This document shows, in pieces, positions 12,650 through 26,760 of a stretch of DNA of 64,000 bases. Both the position numbers and the translations under genes were made by a program. Source of the DNA: Ovis canadensis (lineage: Eukaryota; Chordata; Mammalia; Artiodactyla; Bovidae); assembly GCF_042477335.2 (NCBI RefSeq), contig NC_091247.1:7834501-7898500 (forward strand), written 5' to 3'. The number at the start of each line of letters is the position of its first letter. The stretch's first letter is position 1. A model generated the notes under the pieces. It made no database searches and was not told the origin of the DNA. It was given only the letters and a program-made list of their open reading frames with translations.

Positions 12650-13200
<551 letters not shown>

Positions 13201-13439
13201 CGTACAGGACTTGGCCTGTGGCTCCTGCTTCCTGCCAGTGCTTTAGACCTGGGGGCTTCCGCTGGGTGGGCCTTATAGGTTACAGAAAAGTGAATAGGTT
13301 TGATGAGGTTGTCAGGTTGGAATCCTACAGTACCAGTGAGACTCTAAGATGAGGCAGCTCCTGTGGAAGACAGTCTGGCAGGTTCAGGGGTTGACTGTGC
13401 CCTTCTACTGCCAGGGAGGCTTGGGTTCCATCCCAAGTC

Positions 13440-14330
13440 AGGGCATTAAGCTTCTGCATGCCATCCAACCATCTCATCCTCTCTTGGCCCCGTTCTCCTC
13501 CTGCCCTCAATGTTTCCCAGCAACAGGGTCCTTTCCAATGAGTTGGCTCTTCACACCAGGTGACCAAAATATTGGAGCTTCAGTTTCAGCCATCAGTCTT
13601 TCCAAGGAACATTCAGGGTTGATTTCCTTTAGGACTAACTGGGTTGATCTCCTTGCAGTCCAAGGGACTCTCAAGAGTCTTCTCCAACACCACAGTTCAA
13701 AAGCATCAACTCATCAGCGCTCAGCTTTCTTTATAGTCCAACTCTCACATCCATACATGACTACTGGAAAAACCATAGTTTTGATTAGATGGACCTTTGT
13801 CAGCAAAGTGATGTCTCTGCTTTTTAATACACTGTCTAGGTTGGTCATAGCTTTTCTTCCAATGAGCAAGCATTTTTTAATTTCATGGCTGCAGTCACAG
13901 TCCTCAGTGATTATGGAGCCCAAGAAAATAAAACCTGTCACTGTTTGAACATTTTCCCCATCTATTTGCCATCAACTGATAGGACTGGATGCCGTGATCT
14001 TAGTTTTTTCAATGTTGAATTCTAAGACAGCTTTTTTACTCTCCTCTTACACCTTCATCAAGAGACTCTTTGGTTCCTCTTCAATTTCTGGTGGTGGTGT
14101 CATCTGCATATCTGAGATTGTTGATATTTCTCCTGGCTATCTTGATTCCAGCTTGTGAACTATCCAGCCTGGCATTTAGCATGATATACTCTGTGTAGAA
14201 GTTAAATAAGCAGTGACAATATACAGCCTAGATGTACTTCTTTCCCAATTTTGAACAAGTCTGTTGTTCCATGTCCAGTTCTGTTACATCTTGCTGTGCA
14301 TACAGGCTTCTCAGGAGAAGTTCCATTTGG
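13440..14330 (-). mobile_element. BovB LINE, degenerate
   Basis: The antisense BovB 3' half is recognisable (ctccaacaccacagttcaaaag; ttggtcatagcttttcttcc; a remnant of the RT palm region). It has indels and stops throughout. Confidence 0.8.
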
Positions 14331-14415
14331 GTGTGATGAAAATGTTGGAGAATTAGACAAAGATGGGGGTCACACAACTTTGAATATATTAAAAACTACT
14401 GAATTATACACTTTA

Positions 14416-14969
<554 letters not shown>

Positions 14970-15566
14970 CTGAATTATACACTTTAAAAGAGTGAATTAA
15001 ATCTATCTCAATACATGAAAAGCTCATCATTGCCTGAGGCCAGCTTTAACCAGGACACTAACTTTTGACCCTTTTGCCCATTTCATGGGGTCTCAGTTTG
15101 AGGCAGAAAGGAAAACTCTCGAGTTTGAAGCAATATAAACATTTTTCATTTTCACAAAATCTCTTTTTTGTAATACAATATTTTACAAAGAAAAACCAAA
15201 CATTTTAAGGAGACTCCCAGCCACGAAACCAAAGAGAGTTCCCACAGCATCATTGCAGATAGCAGAATCCTACACTGAAGGGGTTATTATTAGCTTGATG
15301 ATAATAATGATGAGTTATACAGAAATGTATGCACATTGGTGTAAGTTTGTCAACTGTCTTTTCTTAGGAAGATCTTTCATACATTGTATGAAAGTTCAAG
15401 TCTACGTTAAAGATGTGAAAATAGGCTTGGTTTTGTGGCAATGGTAGCTGGTAGTAGTAATTTCAGGGACCTTCCTTGGCAAAATTAAAAGCTAAGATAA
15501 AATTTAAGAACAAAACTAACAAAAACAAATCATTGAAAGCTGTAAACTACAAATGTCTCTAAAGCT

Positions 15567-15592
15567 GGGGGGGGGGTGCGGGGGGGGGGTGC
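15567..15592. repeat. Two long G runs separated by TGC
   Basis: About ten G, tgc, about ten G, tgc, gg. It is a likely slippage site and assembly-error risk. Confidence 0.85.
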
Positions 15593-16034
15593 GGTTCTGG
15601 GAGTGCAATCCAGATGCCTGTGTGGTACCACTGCTTTTGGGGACACGGGAATTCTCCAGAAGTTCGGACCTGGGTTAGAGTGGCTGAGAGGGAACCAGAC
15701 TGGATCACCCAGAGGACAATACCATCTAGAATGAAAAGGTTAGGATTCACCACAGAACACTAAGTGTGTTCTCTTCACTCCGAAGAATACGTTGTTCTTT
15801 TAAATAGAGGAACATGTGAGGAGGACAAAAATAGCCCATCATCTTTCAGAAAGCAATTAACATTTTTAAAGACAGACACAGCCCATCTTCCTCCTAACAG
15901 CTAAAGCTGTCTGCCCTCACACACAGCACCTTGCCATGTATCTCCTCCGGCCCTTTCACAGGATCGCAAAGCGAAAGCACGTGGAGGAGAAAGCGCCGAC
16001 CCAGTCAAAATCAAAGAGCCTAATGCTCCATGCG

Positions 16035-16819
16035 CCACATCCTGAAAAAACGTTTACTGGCTCTTGCGCAGTGTCTTATTGAATCATTTTTAGAAGAGGG
16101 ATCGTGTGGGTAAAGGAGACCATCCCATGGAGCCTTAAATATTGATTATAAAAGCTTTTTGTAAAACACACACATTTCAAGAATAAATGCATTCCACAGA
16201 CACAAACCTAGCCAATAAAAAAATCAGTGAGACTGGGATTGTACTTTTACAAGGCGAACTTGTAAAACACAAACCCTCGAGTGTCTGTAGGGAAGTGCAT
16301 GAGGGCAAGTGGCCTTGAGGAAACTTGGCCACAAGTGGGAGGGGAGCACCTTGGAGAGGACACCGTACCCATGCAACGAGGAAAGCAGCACGAGAATGCG
16401 AGGCGCAGCGAGGACCTCTGCCTAGCAGCTCCTGCTGGCTGGAGTCAGGGAAAACCCGAGAGTCATAAAAAAGAAGAGGGCTGGAAAATGTCTGGAGGGA
16501 AAGTCCAGGCCAAATATTCTCCTGAGAAACGAATGAGCCAATCACAGTGAGTTAAAACCTGACCCTAACAGTAGTAGCTTTAAGGCCTGTTGGGGTAATT
16601 AGAACTTTCCATCAGGTGACACTATCAGAGACGAGAGAACTAACTGGGTTCGGCTCTATCCCCTGCTGCTCGAGGCACTTTTCTGGAGTTAGTGGCTAAG
16701 ACAAGATCCTGAACATACTTCATCTCAGGAAGAGAGGAAAACCAACAGGCTTTCCAGGTATGGCTTGGCGACACCTCCGTTGCCACGGGATCCATCTGAG
16801 CTCCTAGCCCAGCAGCGGC
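16035..16819 (-). other. ODF2: ODF2 3' UTR (boundary tentative)
   Basis: This is sequence downstream of the stop without a clear mobile element. No canonical AATAAA or ATTAAA was found on the minus strand in 15.0-16.8 kb. A variant AGTAAA (plus tttact, 16053-16058) followed by T/G-rich sequence is the best local candidate. Confidence 0.35.
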
Positions 16820-17008
16820 TTAGGTGGGAGGAGACCGGGAGCGGATGGGAGAGCTGGTCAGGTAGGGGGCGTAGGGGCCATCTCCAAACACGTTGGCGTA
16901 GGACGACTTGAGGAACTGCACGTAGTTCTGCATGCTGCGGTTGGTGCTCTCCGACTGCTCCAGGCGGTCTTTCAGGTCCTGTAGGCGGCTCTGGTAGCGG
17001 CGATCAGC
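16820..17008 (-). CDS. ODF2: ODF2 coding exon 20 (C-terminus and stop)
   Basis: This 189-nt exon encodes residues 768-829 and a TAA stop at 16822-16820. The coiled coil ends near NYVQFLKSSYANVFGDGPY, followed by a basic, Ser/Pro-rich tail ending TSSPIRSRSPPT. The Ser-Ser-Pro sits at residue 796 when counted in the 805-residue form. That is the position reported as the CDK-phosphorylated Plk1 docking serine in human cenexin 1 (literature). Confidence 0.96.
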   Translation of the reverse strand, partial: ADRRYQSRLQDLKDRLEQSESTNRSMQNYVQFLKSSYANVFGDGPYAPYLTSSPIRSRSPPT

Positions 17009-17411
17009 CTGAGAGAAGGAACGGGCAGGGGGCCACGTGTGTGGAACGCCCAGAACAGACCAACCCCAGAGGCCAGGGGATGAGGGCTGCTAATGGGTCG
17101 CTTTCTTTCTGAAAATATTCTTAACCTGGATTGTGGTGATAACCGCACAACTCAGAATGTACTCAAAACCACTGAATTGTACAATCTGAATGAGAGAGTT
17201 TTATGGTAAATGCCGTCTTAACAAAGCTGGTAATAAGCAAGGGGAAGGGCCTGGAATATCCTGAAGGGATGGGAAAGTGATGGGAAGAAAATAAAACCAT
17301 GTCATATTCATAAAAAGAACAGAACACAGTGCCCTGGGGGCCCCAGGAGGCTCAACCTCAACCCATGCCCTTCTTGTCTGCTACCACCGCCCCACCCCCA
17401 GACAGACTCAC

Positions 17412-17537
17412 ATCGTCCCGGCTCCGCCGCAGCTGGCTGAGCTCGGTCTTGGTCCTGCTCAGCTGGGTCTCAAGGTCCAGGATTTTGTTCTGGGCTGCTC
17501 GCTCCTTGGAGGCTGCATGCTCCTTGGTTTGTTCCAC
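17412..17537 (-). CDS. ODF2: ODF2 coding exon 19
   Basis: This 126-nt exon is residues 726-767 (VEQTKEHAASKERAAQNKIL ... RSRDD), in phase 0, donor gtgagt. Confidence 0.96.
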
Positions 17538-17960
17538 CTGCCCAGAAAGCACAGAGGTGGGGCTGGCTTACCCGACACGAGGACACCTGGTAAAGAAGAG
17601 GCTGGGCCGCTCCCACTGACCAGTCTCACTGTGGAGAATTCTCTGGAGCCTCAGGGCGGGAGCTAGCTACGGAGACAACTTCTGCAAGCCTGCTTCACCT
17701 GCCCTTTGCCAACGCTCCATGAGTTACCACCTCAGATGTGGAACACCTGACTGAGGCCCACTCTGGCAGCAATGACAGAAGCAGCTGTTGAGTCCAGTGC
17801 CAAGTCCTTTACAATCACTGCTCATTTGATCTTCATGATAAATCCATGGGGGCAGGTACTACTATGATTTGCCCACTTTTCAGATGCGGAGATAGGCTCA
17901 GAGAAGTTAAGCGATGTGCCCAAAGACACAGAGCTGCTTAACAACAGATGTGAGACTGAC

Positions 17961-18123
17961 CTGCCTCCTGGCGTCTTCAATGGCGCTCTCCAACTGCCTC
18001 GCCAGGGTCCCACATTCCCGTGTTTTCTCCTCCAGTCGCAGCTGGGACTGATGGATTGCCTCCTCCCTCTTGGCAATCACCTGTAGGAACTCGATATTCT
18101 GGGCACTGGTCGCCTCCAGTTTC
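17961..18123 (-). CDS. ODF2: ODF2 coding exon 18
   Basis: This 163-nt exon is residues 671-725 (KLEATSAQNIEFLQVIAKRE ... EDARRQ). Confidence 0.96.
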
Positions 18124-19381
18124 CTAGGTGAAAGCATTCAGTCAGAGCCTGCTGGTCCCACTATGTGTCCTGTTCCACATGGCCGGGGGCTGCCAGCCAC
18201 ACTGGACCGGGGGTCACATCACACCAAGAATCTCCAGGGAATAACAGGAATAAATCAAAGAAATCTGCTGATCATCATGACAGCAAGGAGCTGTATGGAG
18301 AGTGGGAGAAGCGAGCACAGACTGACAGTGGGCTGTGCCACATACGTATATCATCACATGTAATACGGCAGCTTGCAGCTCAGGAATGTGGGTTCCATTC
18401 TGATCTCCACTTTACAAATGAAGCAACTGTGCCAGAGAGGTGAAGTCATTGGCTCAAGGTCACCACAGCTGGTACGTCTGTCACCAAAACCCACACCCCA
18501 CCCCCAACTTCTTCATTGCTGCCACCCTCAGCAAAGGGACTTCAGCTGGACCACTCAACATCATTTGTGACCCAGCCATGGGGCAGCAGTGACCATCTCG
18601 TGTGCACACATGGTCCCCGCTGCACTTCCAGAACACCTTCCAACCTCAGGAGTTCTGTAAGTCCTGCAACTTTCCAGCTGCATCTTTGAGGCCAGCAGAG
18701 TAAAGGTGGAACCCAGGGGAGACCACTTGCTTAAAGTCCCTGCTGGCAGGCTGTGTGAGCCACCTGGGCCAATTGCAGCCTCCTGGGATTCCCCAAGTCT
18801 TTCATCACTGAAATGAGGGCTCCAGCCCTCATGTTATGGACACTAAAAGCTCTGGAGGAAGACAGTCTAAGTCACAACTTTGCAAGTCACCAGCTATGTG
18901 CTCTTGGGCAAGTCACCTAACCTCTCCCCAAGCTCAGTTTCCTTGTATTTAAAATGGGGATAATACCAACTCATATATACTATCATTTTGTACACCAGGT
19001 AACATGCTAAGCCCTTTGAGGATTATCTCATGGAAGATACACAACAACTCCAAGAACTGGACTTCTCCCTACCTTGGTCCTTTTCTCAAGATGAGTAAAC
19101 AGGGTGATGAGGTTCAAAAGGATGAAATGATTTGCTCAGGATCACAATGCAGGTAAAGTGGCCAAGTTGGGATCAACGGCCAGAGATTCTGATTCCAAAA
19201 CGTGAACTCTTTTCCCGACTGCCTCCAATAGTCCGTAAGTAACGGAATAGATCAGAAAGGTCTTGGGAAGGGTGACCAGGAATAAAGAGAAGAATGCGGG
19301 GGAGTGTCTCCCACCTCAGCACCTGGCCCTGCTGGTTTGCTTGGATGAAGCATGCCTTTCTGATAGGTGGTGCCTATGGGT

Positions 19382-19520
19382 GGTCTCATCCTTTTTTTTA
19401 ATTTTTCTTTCTACTTTTTGGCCACACTATGCAGCATGCAGGATCTTAGTTCCCTGAGCAGGGATCAAACCCAGGTTCCCTGCAGTGGAAGCGCGGAGTC
19501 TTAACCACTAGACCACCACT
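19382..19520 (-). mobile_element. CHR-type SINE
   Basis: Antisense core: gcaggatcttagttccctga, then ggatcaaacccagg and taaccactagaccacca. Confidence 0.75.
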
Positions 19521-19758
19521 GGGTGATCTGATCTCGATCACAGTGTCATGGAGCATACCCCCTGGCCAGAGACCACCTTCCTCTCTCCCACAATGCTTAC
19601 CACTGCAGTGCAAACAGCTTTTCCTCTGAGGTCTGCCTAGTACCTTCCAGGGCCTCGAGTCCCTCAAACATTTCTGCACACTGAGCCCAAAGCAGCTAAG
19701 TGGCTAAAAAGTCTCAGGTCCTAGGAAGAGGACAGAGATCGGACCAAGTGCCTCTAAC

Positions 19759-19859
19759 CTCTCCAGTTCATCCACCTTCAGACTCAGCTGTTTATTTTCC
19801 TTCTGGGAAGCCTGATGTTTCTCTCTCGCCATCTCCAGCTTGTCCCCCTGGTGTTCGAT
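19759..19859 (-). CDS. ODF2: ODF2 coding exon 17
   Basis: This 101-nt exon is residues 638-670 plus two bases (IEHQGDKLEMAREKHQASQK ... VDELE). Confidence 0.95.
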
Positions 19860-22289
19860 CTAAAATGACAGGAACATAGACCGGTTTACGAAAGAACCTC
19901 CAGGTACAGCCCTCCCTTATCCCTGTGACCTGTCATCCACACCCAGGAGAGAGGCACGCTGCCCTCAGCTGGCATCCAAGTCTCAACGCACAACCTGGAG
20001 GAGAGAGGAGAGTGGGGACAGGTTAGGCCCGACCCCTGAGACCGAAGGCTCTCCCACACTGAGAGAAGCCAGCTTCGATCCTGAATAGCCACGATGACAC
20101 ATTCTAGTTCAGGAGAGGCCAGTCAGTAGGATCTGGGCAGACATAAGAAGGCAGAAGCAGACAGCAGGCCTAACTGGTCCACGCAACCCACTACCAAGCT
20201 TTACCAAGGATGTTGGTGGGACTGCTGATGTCATTCTCCTTAACTGGGGACCAGTGCAAGCAAGGCCACAGGAAATCTATCAAGTCCTTCAGACTGGCAG
20301 GTTTGAGAAGTCATCCAGAAGACTCAGACATTCAGGCCTGAAAGGCCCTGAGAATACTCAGGTTCAAGAGTAGGCAGGTGATTTAAAGTACTGAGAACAT
20401 GGGCTTGGGAACCAGACAGAGCCGGCTGGCTTCCAGTCCCTGTTGACAAGCATTATTAATTCAGGAGAGTGTGACCTGTGACCTCAGGAAATGACTTCTC
20501 CCCCTCTCTGCCCTCGGCTGCTTTTTGTGAAATGGGGAAAATAAGACCATTCGCAAAGTTCCTGGGAGAATTAAATGAGAGAATGCTGGAACACAGAGCA
20601 CGTGCTCAAAAAATGGCAGCTACTTCCACTGTTACTGCAAGGACGCAGGTGTAGAGAGGGGCAGGGTCTCACCCAAGGTCACAGTGCAGATGAGAAGCGT
20701 ACCATTTCTTAGACCTTGCCGGCTTGGTTCCAGGCACCCAAAGGCAGATTGCCTCTGGGAGAAAAGCAGTCCTCTGTCGGGACAAGCTCAGGCAAGGGGT
20801 CTATTCAGACTAGGGAAAGGCAGCTAAAGCAAGAGAAAGATGGAGACAAAGAAAACTTATGGCTTGGTGTCCGCTGGTGGCATGAGGCTTGAGGACAGCA
20901 GCAGAGCACTGAAGGGCAGAGGCCGGCGGAGACTTGGAGCGCTCGGGGAGCGGCGAGAGCAGGAGGGCCCGGTAGCTCCTATAACTACAATCACTTTGTG
21001 CAAACACAAGGCATTTGGCACACCAGACTTTTATTTCACAGCACTGATGATAGCTCACTCCTTTCAGAAAGCGGCAGCCAAGAAAAAGGAAGTGGTCCTC
21101 CCTTGGGGGGGGCGGCGCGGCATACGTGCAGCTCATCTTGGTAAGCGGGCCCCTGCTCGGGCCAGTTCGTGGGACCCTTTCTGCCAGTCCCTTACCCGGC
21201 TGCGCAGGTCTGATATGATGGCTGTGAGGTCAATGTTCTTCCGCTCATAGCCCTGCAGCTGGTCCTGGCACTCAGCCAGCTTAGCCTCTGTGATCTTTAG
21301 AATATCGGGCAGCTGCTGCAGGTCAGCCAGCTGGGACTGGAACTGCCTCCGCGCCTGGAGTGGGAGAGAGGAGCCCACGGTTGGGAAGGGCCTGGTGGCT
21401 GCAGCAGCCAGACAGAATCCTTGGGAGGGTGGGAAGGCTGCCCTCAGGCCCCCAGAAAGGGTCCTGCAAGGCCCACGGGCAGAAGTGTAGCCTCCCAGTA
21501 GGCCACTAAAAACATCTTAGCTGTTCTCTGGGGGGACGCATTTGGCCACTTGGTGACTGCAGTCTGCTGCTCCTTCACTCATTGAAGAATAATGGCAACC
21601 AGGACCCAGGCGTTTCTCCCTGAATTCATACAAAACTTACACAGGTGCTGCTGGCCCCACCTAAGGACTCTGAGGATCAAAGGATCATTTGCCCAAGGTC
21701 ACTCAGTTAGGAACTGGCAGAGCCAGGATTCAAGTCTAGTGTAACCCCAAAGCTCCTAGGAAGGCAGTCACAACGCTCTGGGTCACAGGAAAAGCTACCA
21801 CCTAGCTGGTCTTCACCCACCCTTGTATTAAGGAGGAGTGTGAGGACTGCAGAGGGGTGGTGACGTGTCCAAGGATAAGCAGCCAGGTACTGGCTGAGCC
21901 TGGACTCAGTCTGTCTCCAAGGTCACTATTAAGATGATCCCTTTGCTTCCAGACAGCCAAGCTGTCTCTAAAAGAATAATGCTTTTTTGAGGGGAAGGGG
22001 ACAGGAGGCAATTATTTGGTTGGCCCAAAATAAAAACTTCACACAGAATGCCTGCAACAGGCACTCCTAAGGCTTGATAGATCTGTGGATCTGAATCCAC
22101 CTGAATGTTCCAAGCAGGGGAAACTTTTTTTTTTTAAGGAAAACCAGGATGAGAAAGAGGAATAACAAGGAAGCAGGAGAGAGAAAGAAGAGATGAGAAG
22201 CACACCAGAGAGCGTCAAGGACAGACAGGAGGGACAGACTGCAGGCCCGGGACTGGGGAGGGGAAGAAGGCGAGCACGGGGAGCAATAC
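19860..22289. other. ODF2 introns 15-16: MIR remnants, no other gene seen
   Basis: MIR-like text lies at about 20395-20700 (ccagacagagccggctggct ... aaggtcacagtgcag) and 21640-21790 (tgcccaaggtcactcagtta). The rest is unassigned. Confidence 0.6.
21196..21354 (-). CDS. ODF2: ODF2 coding exon 16
   Basis: This 159-nt exon is residues 585-637 (ARRQFQSQLADLQQLPDILK ... SDLRSR), in phase 0, donor gtaagg. Confidence 0.96.
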
Positions 22290-22394
22290 CGCTTCAATCT
22301 CTTTGTTCATCTCATCTTTAAGGATCTTGTTCTCTTTGTCACAGCGTTCCAGCTGGGCAGCCACTTCATCAGCCTCCAGTCTGGTCTTCATCAC
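22290..22394 (-). CDS. ODF2: ODF2 coding exon 15
   Basis: This 105-nt exon is residues 550-584 (VMKTRLEADEVAAQLERCDK...), in phase 0. Confidence 0.96.
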
Positions 22395-22555
22395 CTGGGG
22401 ACCAACAAAGCATTGGGGCATCTTGGGTAGAGCCAAATTTTGGTAAAAAAAAAAAAACAACAAACACCTTTTGTGGGGGAGGCCTCGGGGTGAGCCTCCC
22501 TCCATAGCAGGAGGTGCTGCTGCCCTGGCAGGGCTGATGGCACCGGACAGCCTAC

Positions 22556-22666
22556 CTGACTCTTATAGTTGTCAATCATTCCCTCGTAGTTCTTAACCGA
22601 TGCCTTCAGCTGCTGGACCTCGATGTGCGCCTGGTTGAGCTTGTCCTCCATTGGGGCGAAGCTAGC
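22556..22666 (-). CDS. ODF2: ODF2 coding exon 14
   Basis: This 111-nt exon is residues 513-549 (ASFAPMEDKLNQAHIEVQQL ... NYKSQ), in phase 0. Confidence 0.96.
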
Positions 22667-24961
22667 CTAGAAGGGAACAAGGTTAAGGTTAACTGGCTCG
22701 TGGGTAACCAGCAGGAAAGGTCCCGGAGCAGGTGGCCAAACCAAGCCCTGGCTCCTACTCAGAGGGGCTGGCAAAGGGAAGCCCCACCTACTCGCCCCTG
22801 TCAGCAGGTTTCCTCAGAGAGGCACCAGGGCGGGGCTCCCGATATGACCAACTCAAGTGAAGACGGATGAAAATAAGAGATTCCCATGTTTTTCTGTTCT
22901 TATCACAAAAGCAATGCATTATTGGGAGTTCCTTGGCAGTCCCATGGTTGGGATTCAGCACGTTCACTCCTGGGAGCCAGGATTTGATCCATTTTTAGGA
23001 AACTAAGATCCCAAATGCCTCGTGGCATGACCAAAACAAGGAAAAAAATGAGAAAAAAGGCAACACAGTATCATTAAAGAAAATGGAGATAAAACCCAGA
23101 AAAATAAATCATGATTCCTTAGTATATGGCTATATATTGATGGCTGTGTAGATATTTTATTTTTTCCAATAAGCATGGGATTCTATTATATCCAGTGCTT
23201 TGCAACAAACTTGTTAATTAACAAGTATGTTGAGAACTACTTCTCTCATCAATAAATGTTCTATAACCCAATGCTCACCTTAGCAGATGGGACAAAATAA
23301 AGTCACGGTATCTCAATAAAATAATAAGCACTCATTTAAAAGAAAGAAAGCAAAAGAAAAAAAAAGATATCCATGAAACGTGGTTGAGTGAGAAAATCAA
23401 GCTGCAGAATAACAGATGGAAGAATGAGTGTGCATATGTTTGAATATGCAGGTTAATATCACAGTAGAAAAACTGGAATAAATGTACATATACAGTTGAG
23501 AGACCTTCGGTTCTGCTATCACATTTCTGTGATGTTTTCAACTTTCATATAAGCATATTTCACCTTTGTAATTATGATTACCTCTGTAATTCATGTCTAG
23601 GAAAATACACTCCTACAAACATTTTGAAGAGCTACACTGTATTTCACCACACAGACATACTGTCCCTTCAAATAATACCCCAGTTAACTGCTAGACGTGG
23701 GGTTGTCTGTCATTTATCCAACAATTGCACTGCAACAAATGGCACACGAGCGCTCTCCCACCTTTCTAAAATGAAAAAGATGTACAGTACCAAGTGTTGC
23801 TGAGGAGACACGGAGCAGATTCCTCGCACCCCCCTGGTAAGAGCGGAAACCTGTGCCACTGCTCCACTGTTTGCTGACATGTGCCAAAGGTCAGTGTACC
23901 ACCTAGTGACCGAGCATTTCTACTCCAAGGTACAGGAAGCCGTACCGCCCGGACAACCGTCGGCAGCAGAATGGATAAACGTGTCATGGTATAATTCCTA
24001 CAATGCCACAATGCGCAGGACAGAGGGAGATGGACCACCACACGCGACGTAGATAACTTCCACAGACAGAACACCGAAGAAAAGCCACAAGGGCCAGGCT
24101 CAGAGTTCAAAACCAGGCCAACTCATCTGCAGTGACAGAAGTCAGGAAAACCGTTCCGTTAGCAGAGGGTGTTTGTAACTAGGTGAGGTCACCGGGGTGG
24201 CTGGCTTTAAGGTTCCATCAGGGTGACTGGTGGACAAAATAGGTCTGTTTTGTGTACCTTTCTGCATAGTACTTCCTTAAATCTATCTATCTTAACAAAA
24301 ATCAGTGGAAAAAAAAAAAGACACTATTGCCCAGATCAGTTAAAAAGCAAGATCAAACCTGGCTCTGCAATGTCAAACTCTGTTGGCTGCCTCTCACCAC
24401 TGGGTTGCTGGAGGGAGCTGAGCGAATGGTTAAAAGCTAGTTACAGCCCCAGAGTCAGACTGAAGTTCAAATCTGAACTCCCAATACTTCCAAGGGCAGA
24501 ATCTTGGCAAGAAACTAAAACTCGCTCTAAGCGGTCTCCTTACTCTACAAAGTGGAGTAATTATCACATTATTGGGAGGTTGCAGTGAGAGTGAATGCAT
24601 GTGGATGGTCCAGCAGTGCGCCAGGAGCATCAGTGTTAACTTCAAGGTCAGATCTACCTCACATGCATGGGCTGAATGTCATGTGGGGCACTTCACCCGC
24701 CTCACCCCCGACACAGGATCGCACTTCCTCCCCTAAGGCAACTGCAGCAACAGCATGGCAGACATCCTGTTCGGGTCCTGCAACTCTACAAGGTTTGGTC
24801 AGGCCTTGAATCGGGTCTCCCCGACTCCAGAGGAAGCCTTCTTAGCCCACTGCTGCCTCCAGGCTCTTGGGAGGCCCCGGCGGTCATTTCTGGGCCCAAC
24901 CAGGAGTGCCCAGCCGTCTGCTCTCTACCCGAATGTCCCGGGCCCAGCCCTCACGACCCAC
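22667..24961. other. ODF2 intron 13: CHR SINE and L1 remnants
   Basis: There is a plus CHR SINE at about 22924-23050, A/T-rich L1-like sequence at about 23050-24130, and MIR-like sequence at about 24405-24590. No coding frame beyond chance was seen. Confidence 0.6.
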
Positions 24962-25097
24962 CTTTAGCCTCTCGTTCTCTAGCTTGAATGCGGAATACTC
25001 GGCGGTCTGCCGGTGCAGTCTCTCCACCAGGCTGTCCCGATCTTCCCGCATCTTCTCCTCCAAGGTCTGTTGTTGGTTTACGAGATCTGTCACCCGG
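24962..25097 (-). CDS. ODF2: ODF2 coding exon 13
   Basis: This 136-nt exon is residues 467-512 (RVTDLVNQQQTLEEKMREDR ... NERLK). Confidence 0.96.
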
Positions 25098-26760
25098 CTG
25101 GAAGGTCACAAAGCGAAAGCAGACACAGTCAACCCCAGGGGCTACGAGCAGCCTGCGTCTTTGTGTGGAGTGGGGCCTGTGGTTCCTTCCCAGGTCACCC
25201 ATGTCCCTCTCCTTGGCACCTGGGCTGCTCCCAGTCTCCACTGCGAAGAGCAGCTGCCCCCGCATTGGTGCCCGTGGTGTTCCTAGGTAGCCTGCTTTCA
25301 TATAACAGCCTTTAAGGTCTACCTCCCTTCCCTCCAGCCTCCCAGAAGCCTTCTCTGTTCTAATCATCCCCCAAGGCTAAGACACTGTCTGAAGACAAGG
25401 GCCACGGATGCGGTCCCTTCCCAGCTCCCCACAGCAGTTCCTGATCTCTTAGCCCATCAGGAACTGAAGTCAGAACAGAACTCCCAGGCTCAGAGGTCAG
25501 GGGTACCCCCAGGCATCCATCTCCCTCACACACACATCACACTGGGGTTCCATCTCCCCTAGGTGAGGGCAGGTGCCACAGAGCAGTAAAAAGGCACACG
25601 GGTCCCCCCCTCCCCTTGCCCTAGCCCCCCTTCCCCTACCCTCAGGCCCTCAGCAGGGGCTCTAATCCAAGAACAGAGACTGAGGCCTCGGAGGAGCCTA
25701 AGGGCTCTTGACTAGAGACCCACCACCGCACCTTTGCACAGCATGTGCTCTGAGCATTGAGAAATTATAGTTTGCCACTCAGCAAATGTTTTGCAAGTAC
25801 TAACTAGGCCCAAGCAAATGCATTCTATTGCTTCACCAGCAAATGCCCGCTCAACTTGAAAAACCCAGTTCAGACATCCCACCTCAGGACACGTCTTCCA
25901 TGATCCCTTTCATCTGTACCTCAGATCCTTCTGCCTTAACTATCCATTTTCTCCCACTAGAGGGAAAATCCCAAAGGTAGGGCCCTGCATAAGGCCCGGC
26001 ATTTAGCAAGTTTCCCAGGATATGTTTGCCAAATTGAGTTGAAAACAACCAAAGTTATTCCTCAGGCAAAACATTCCTGACCTAGAGACCAACTTAGCTC
26101 CCCTGTGACCCCTTAGCCCAGGGAGTCCAGGTCTCTGTAGCCCTGTCTCCTCCTGCAGTACAGGGTTAACGCCCTGGGGAAGGCAATGCATTTGTTTCTT
26201 AACTGCTGTAACCGTAAAGGCCAATACACAGCCTGGTACATAGTAGCTGCTCAAGAAACAAATGAATGGACACATGAATTCGGCTGAGCCGGAGAATGGT
26301 CACTGTTGATAGCCACCAGTGATGAGGAAGGTGCGTCAGTCACCTTCAACTTGAGGCCACTTTTGCCCCCTACTCCCAGGCCGAACCTCTGACCTACTGA
26401 CTGGCAGACAAAGAGAAGCTGAGAGAAGACAGGGCAAAGGCAGAAACCAGCTGCGCTGCCCCCCAAGAACCGGAAGAACCCCACTGTGGCTGGGCCTGTT
26501 TCCCTGCTGTGCAGGTTAGGGCCCCGCTCTGGCCCAGGTTTGAGCAGAGAAGGCCCCTCCATAGCGCCCAGCAGGGAGTAGGACCCTGGGGCAGAGCTGG
26601 AACCAGGGCCTACCTCAGGGCCAGTCCAGTGCAGGCCTGGACCAGAGGAGACAGACGGCACCCGTGTAGCTCACGCGAGCTGCCTCGGGATGCCTGGCAC
26701 CAGGCATTGGTTCACCCCCTCCTCCAATCGGCCCCATGCCCTCTCCTCACACAGACATAC
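25098..26760. other. ODF2 intron 12: no clear feature
   Basis: This is mixed unique sequence with MIR-like scraps near 26150-26270. I see no gene or recent mobile element. Confidence 0.55.

Larger units (their letters stand above)
17009..19758. other. ODF2 introns 17-19: old repeats, no other gene seen
   Basis: They hold an L1 3' end (17095-17240, plus), MIR elements at about 17765-17950, 18375-18490 and 18880-19000, and a CHR SINE (19382-19520, minus). The remaining sequence shows nothing recognisable. Confidence 0.65.

Noticed and set aside
13349-13948. 199-codon plus-strand frame
   Set aside because: It is the antisense shadow of a BovB reverse transcriptase fragment. The same applies to plus frames near 6749, 47165 and 59347.
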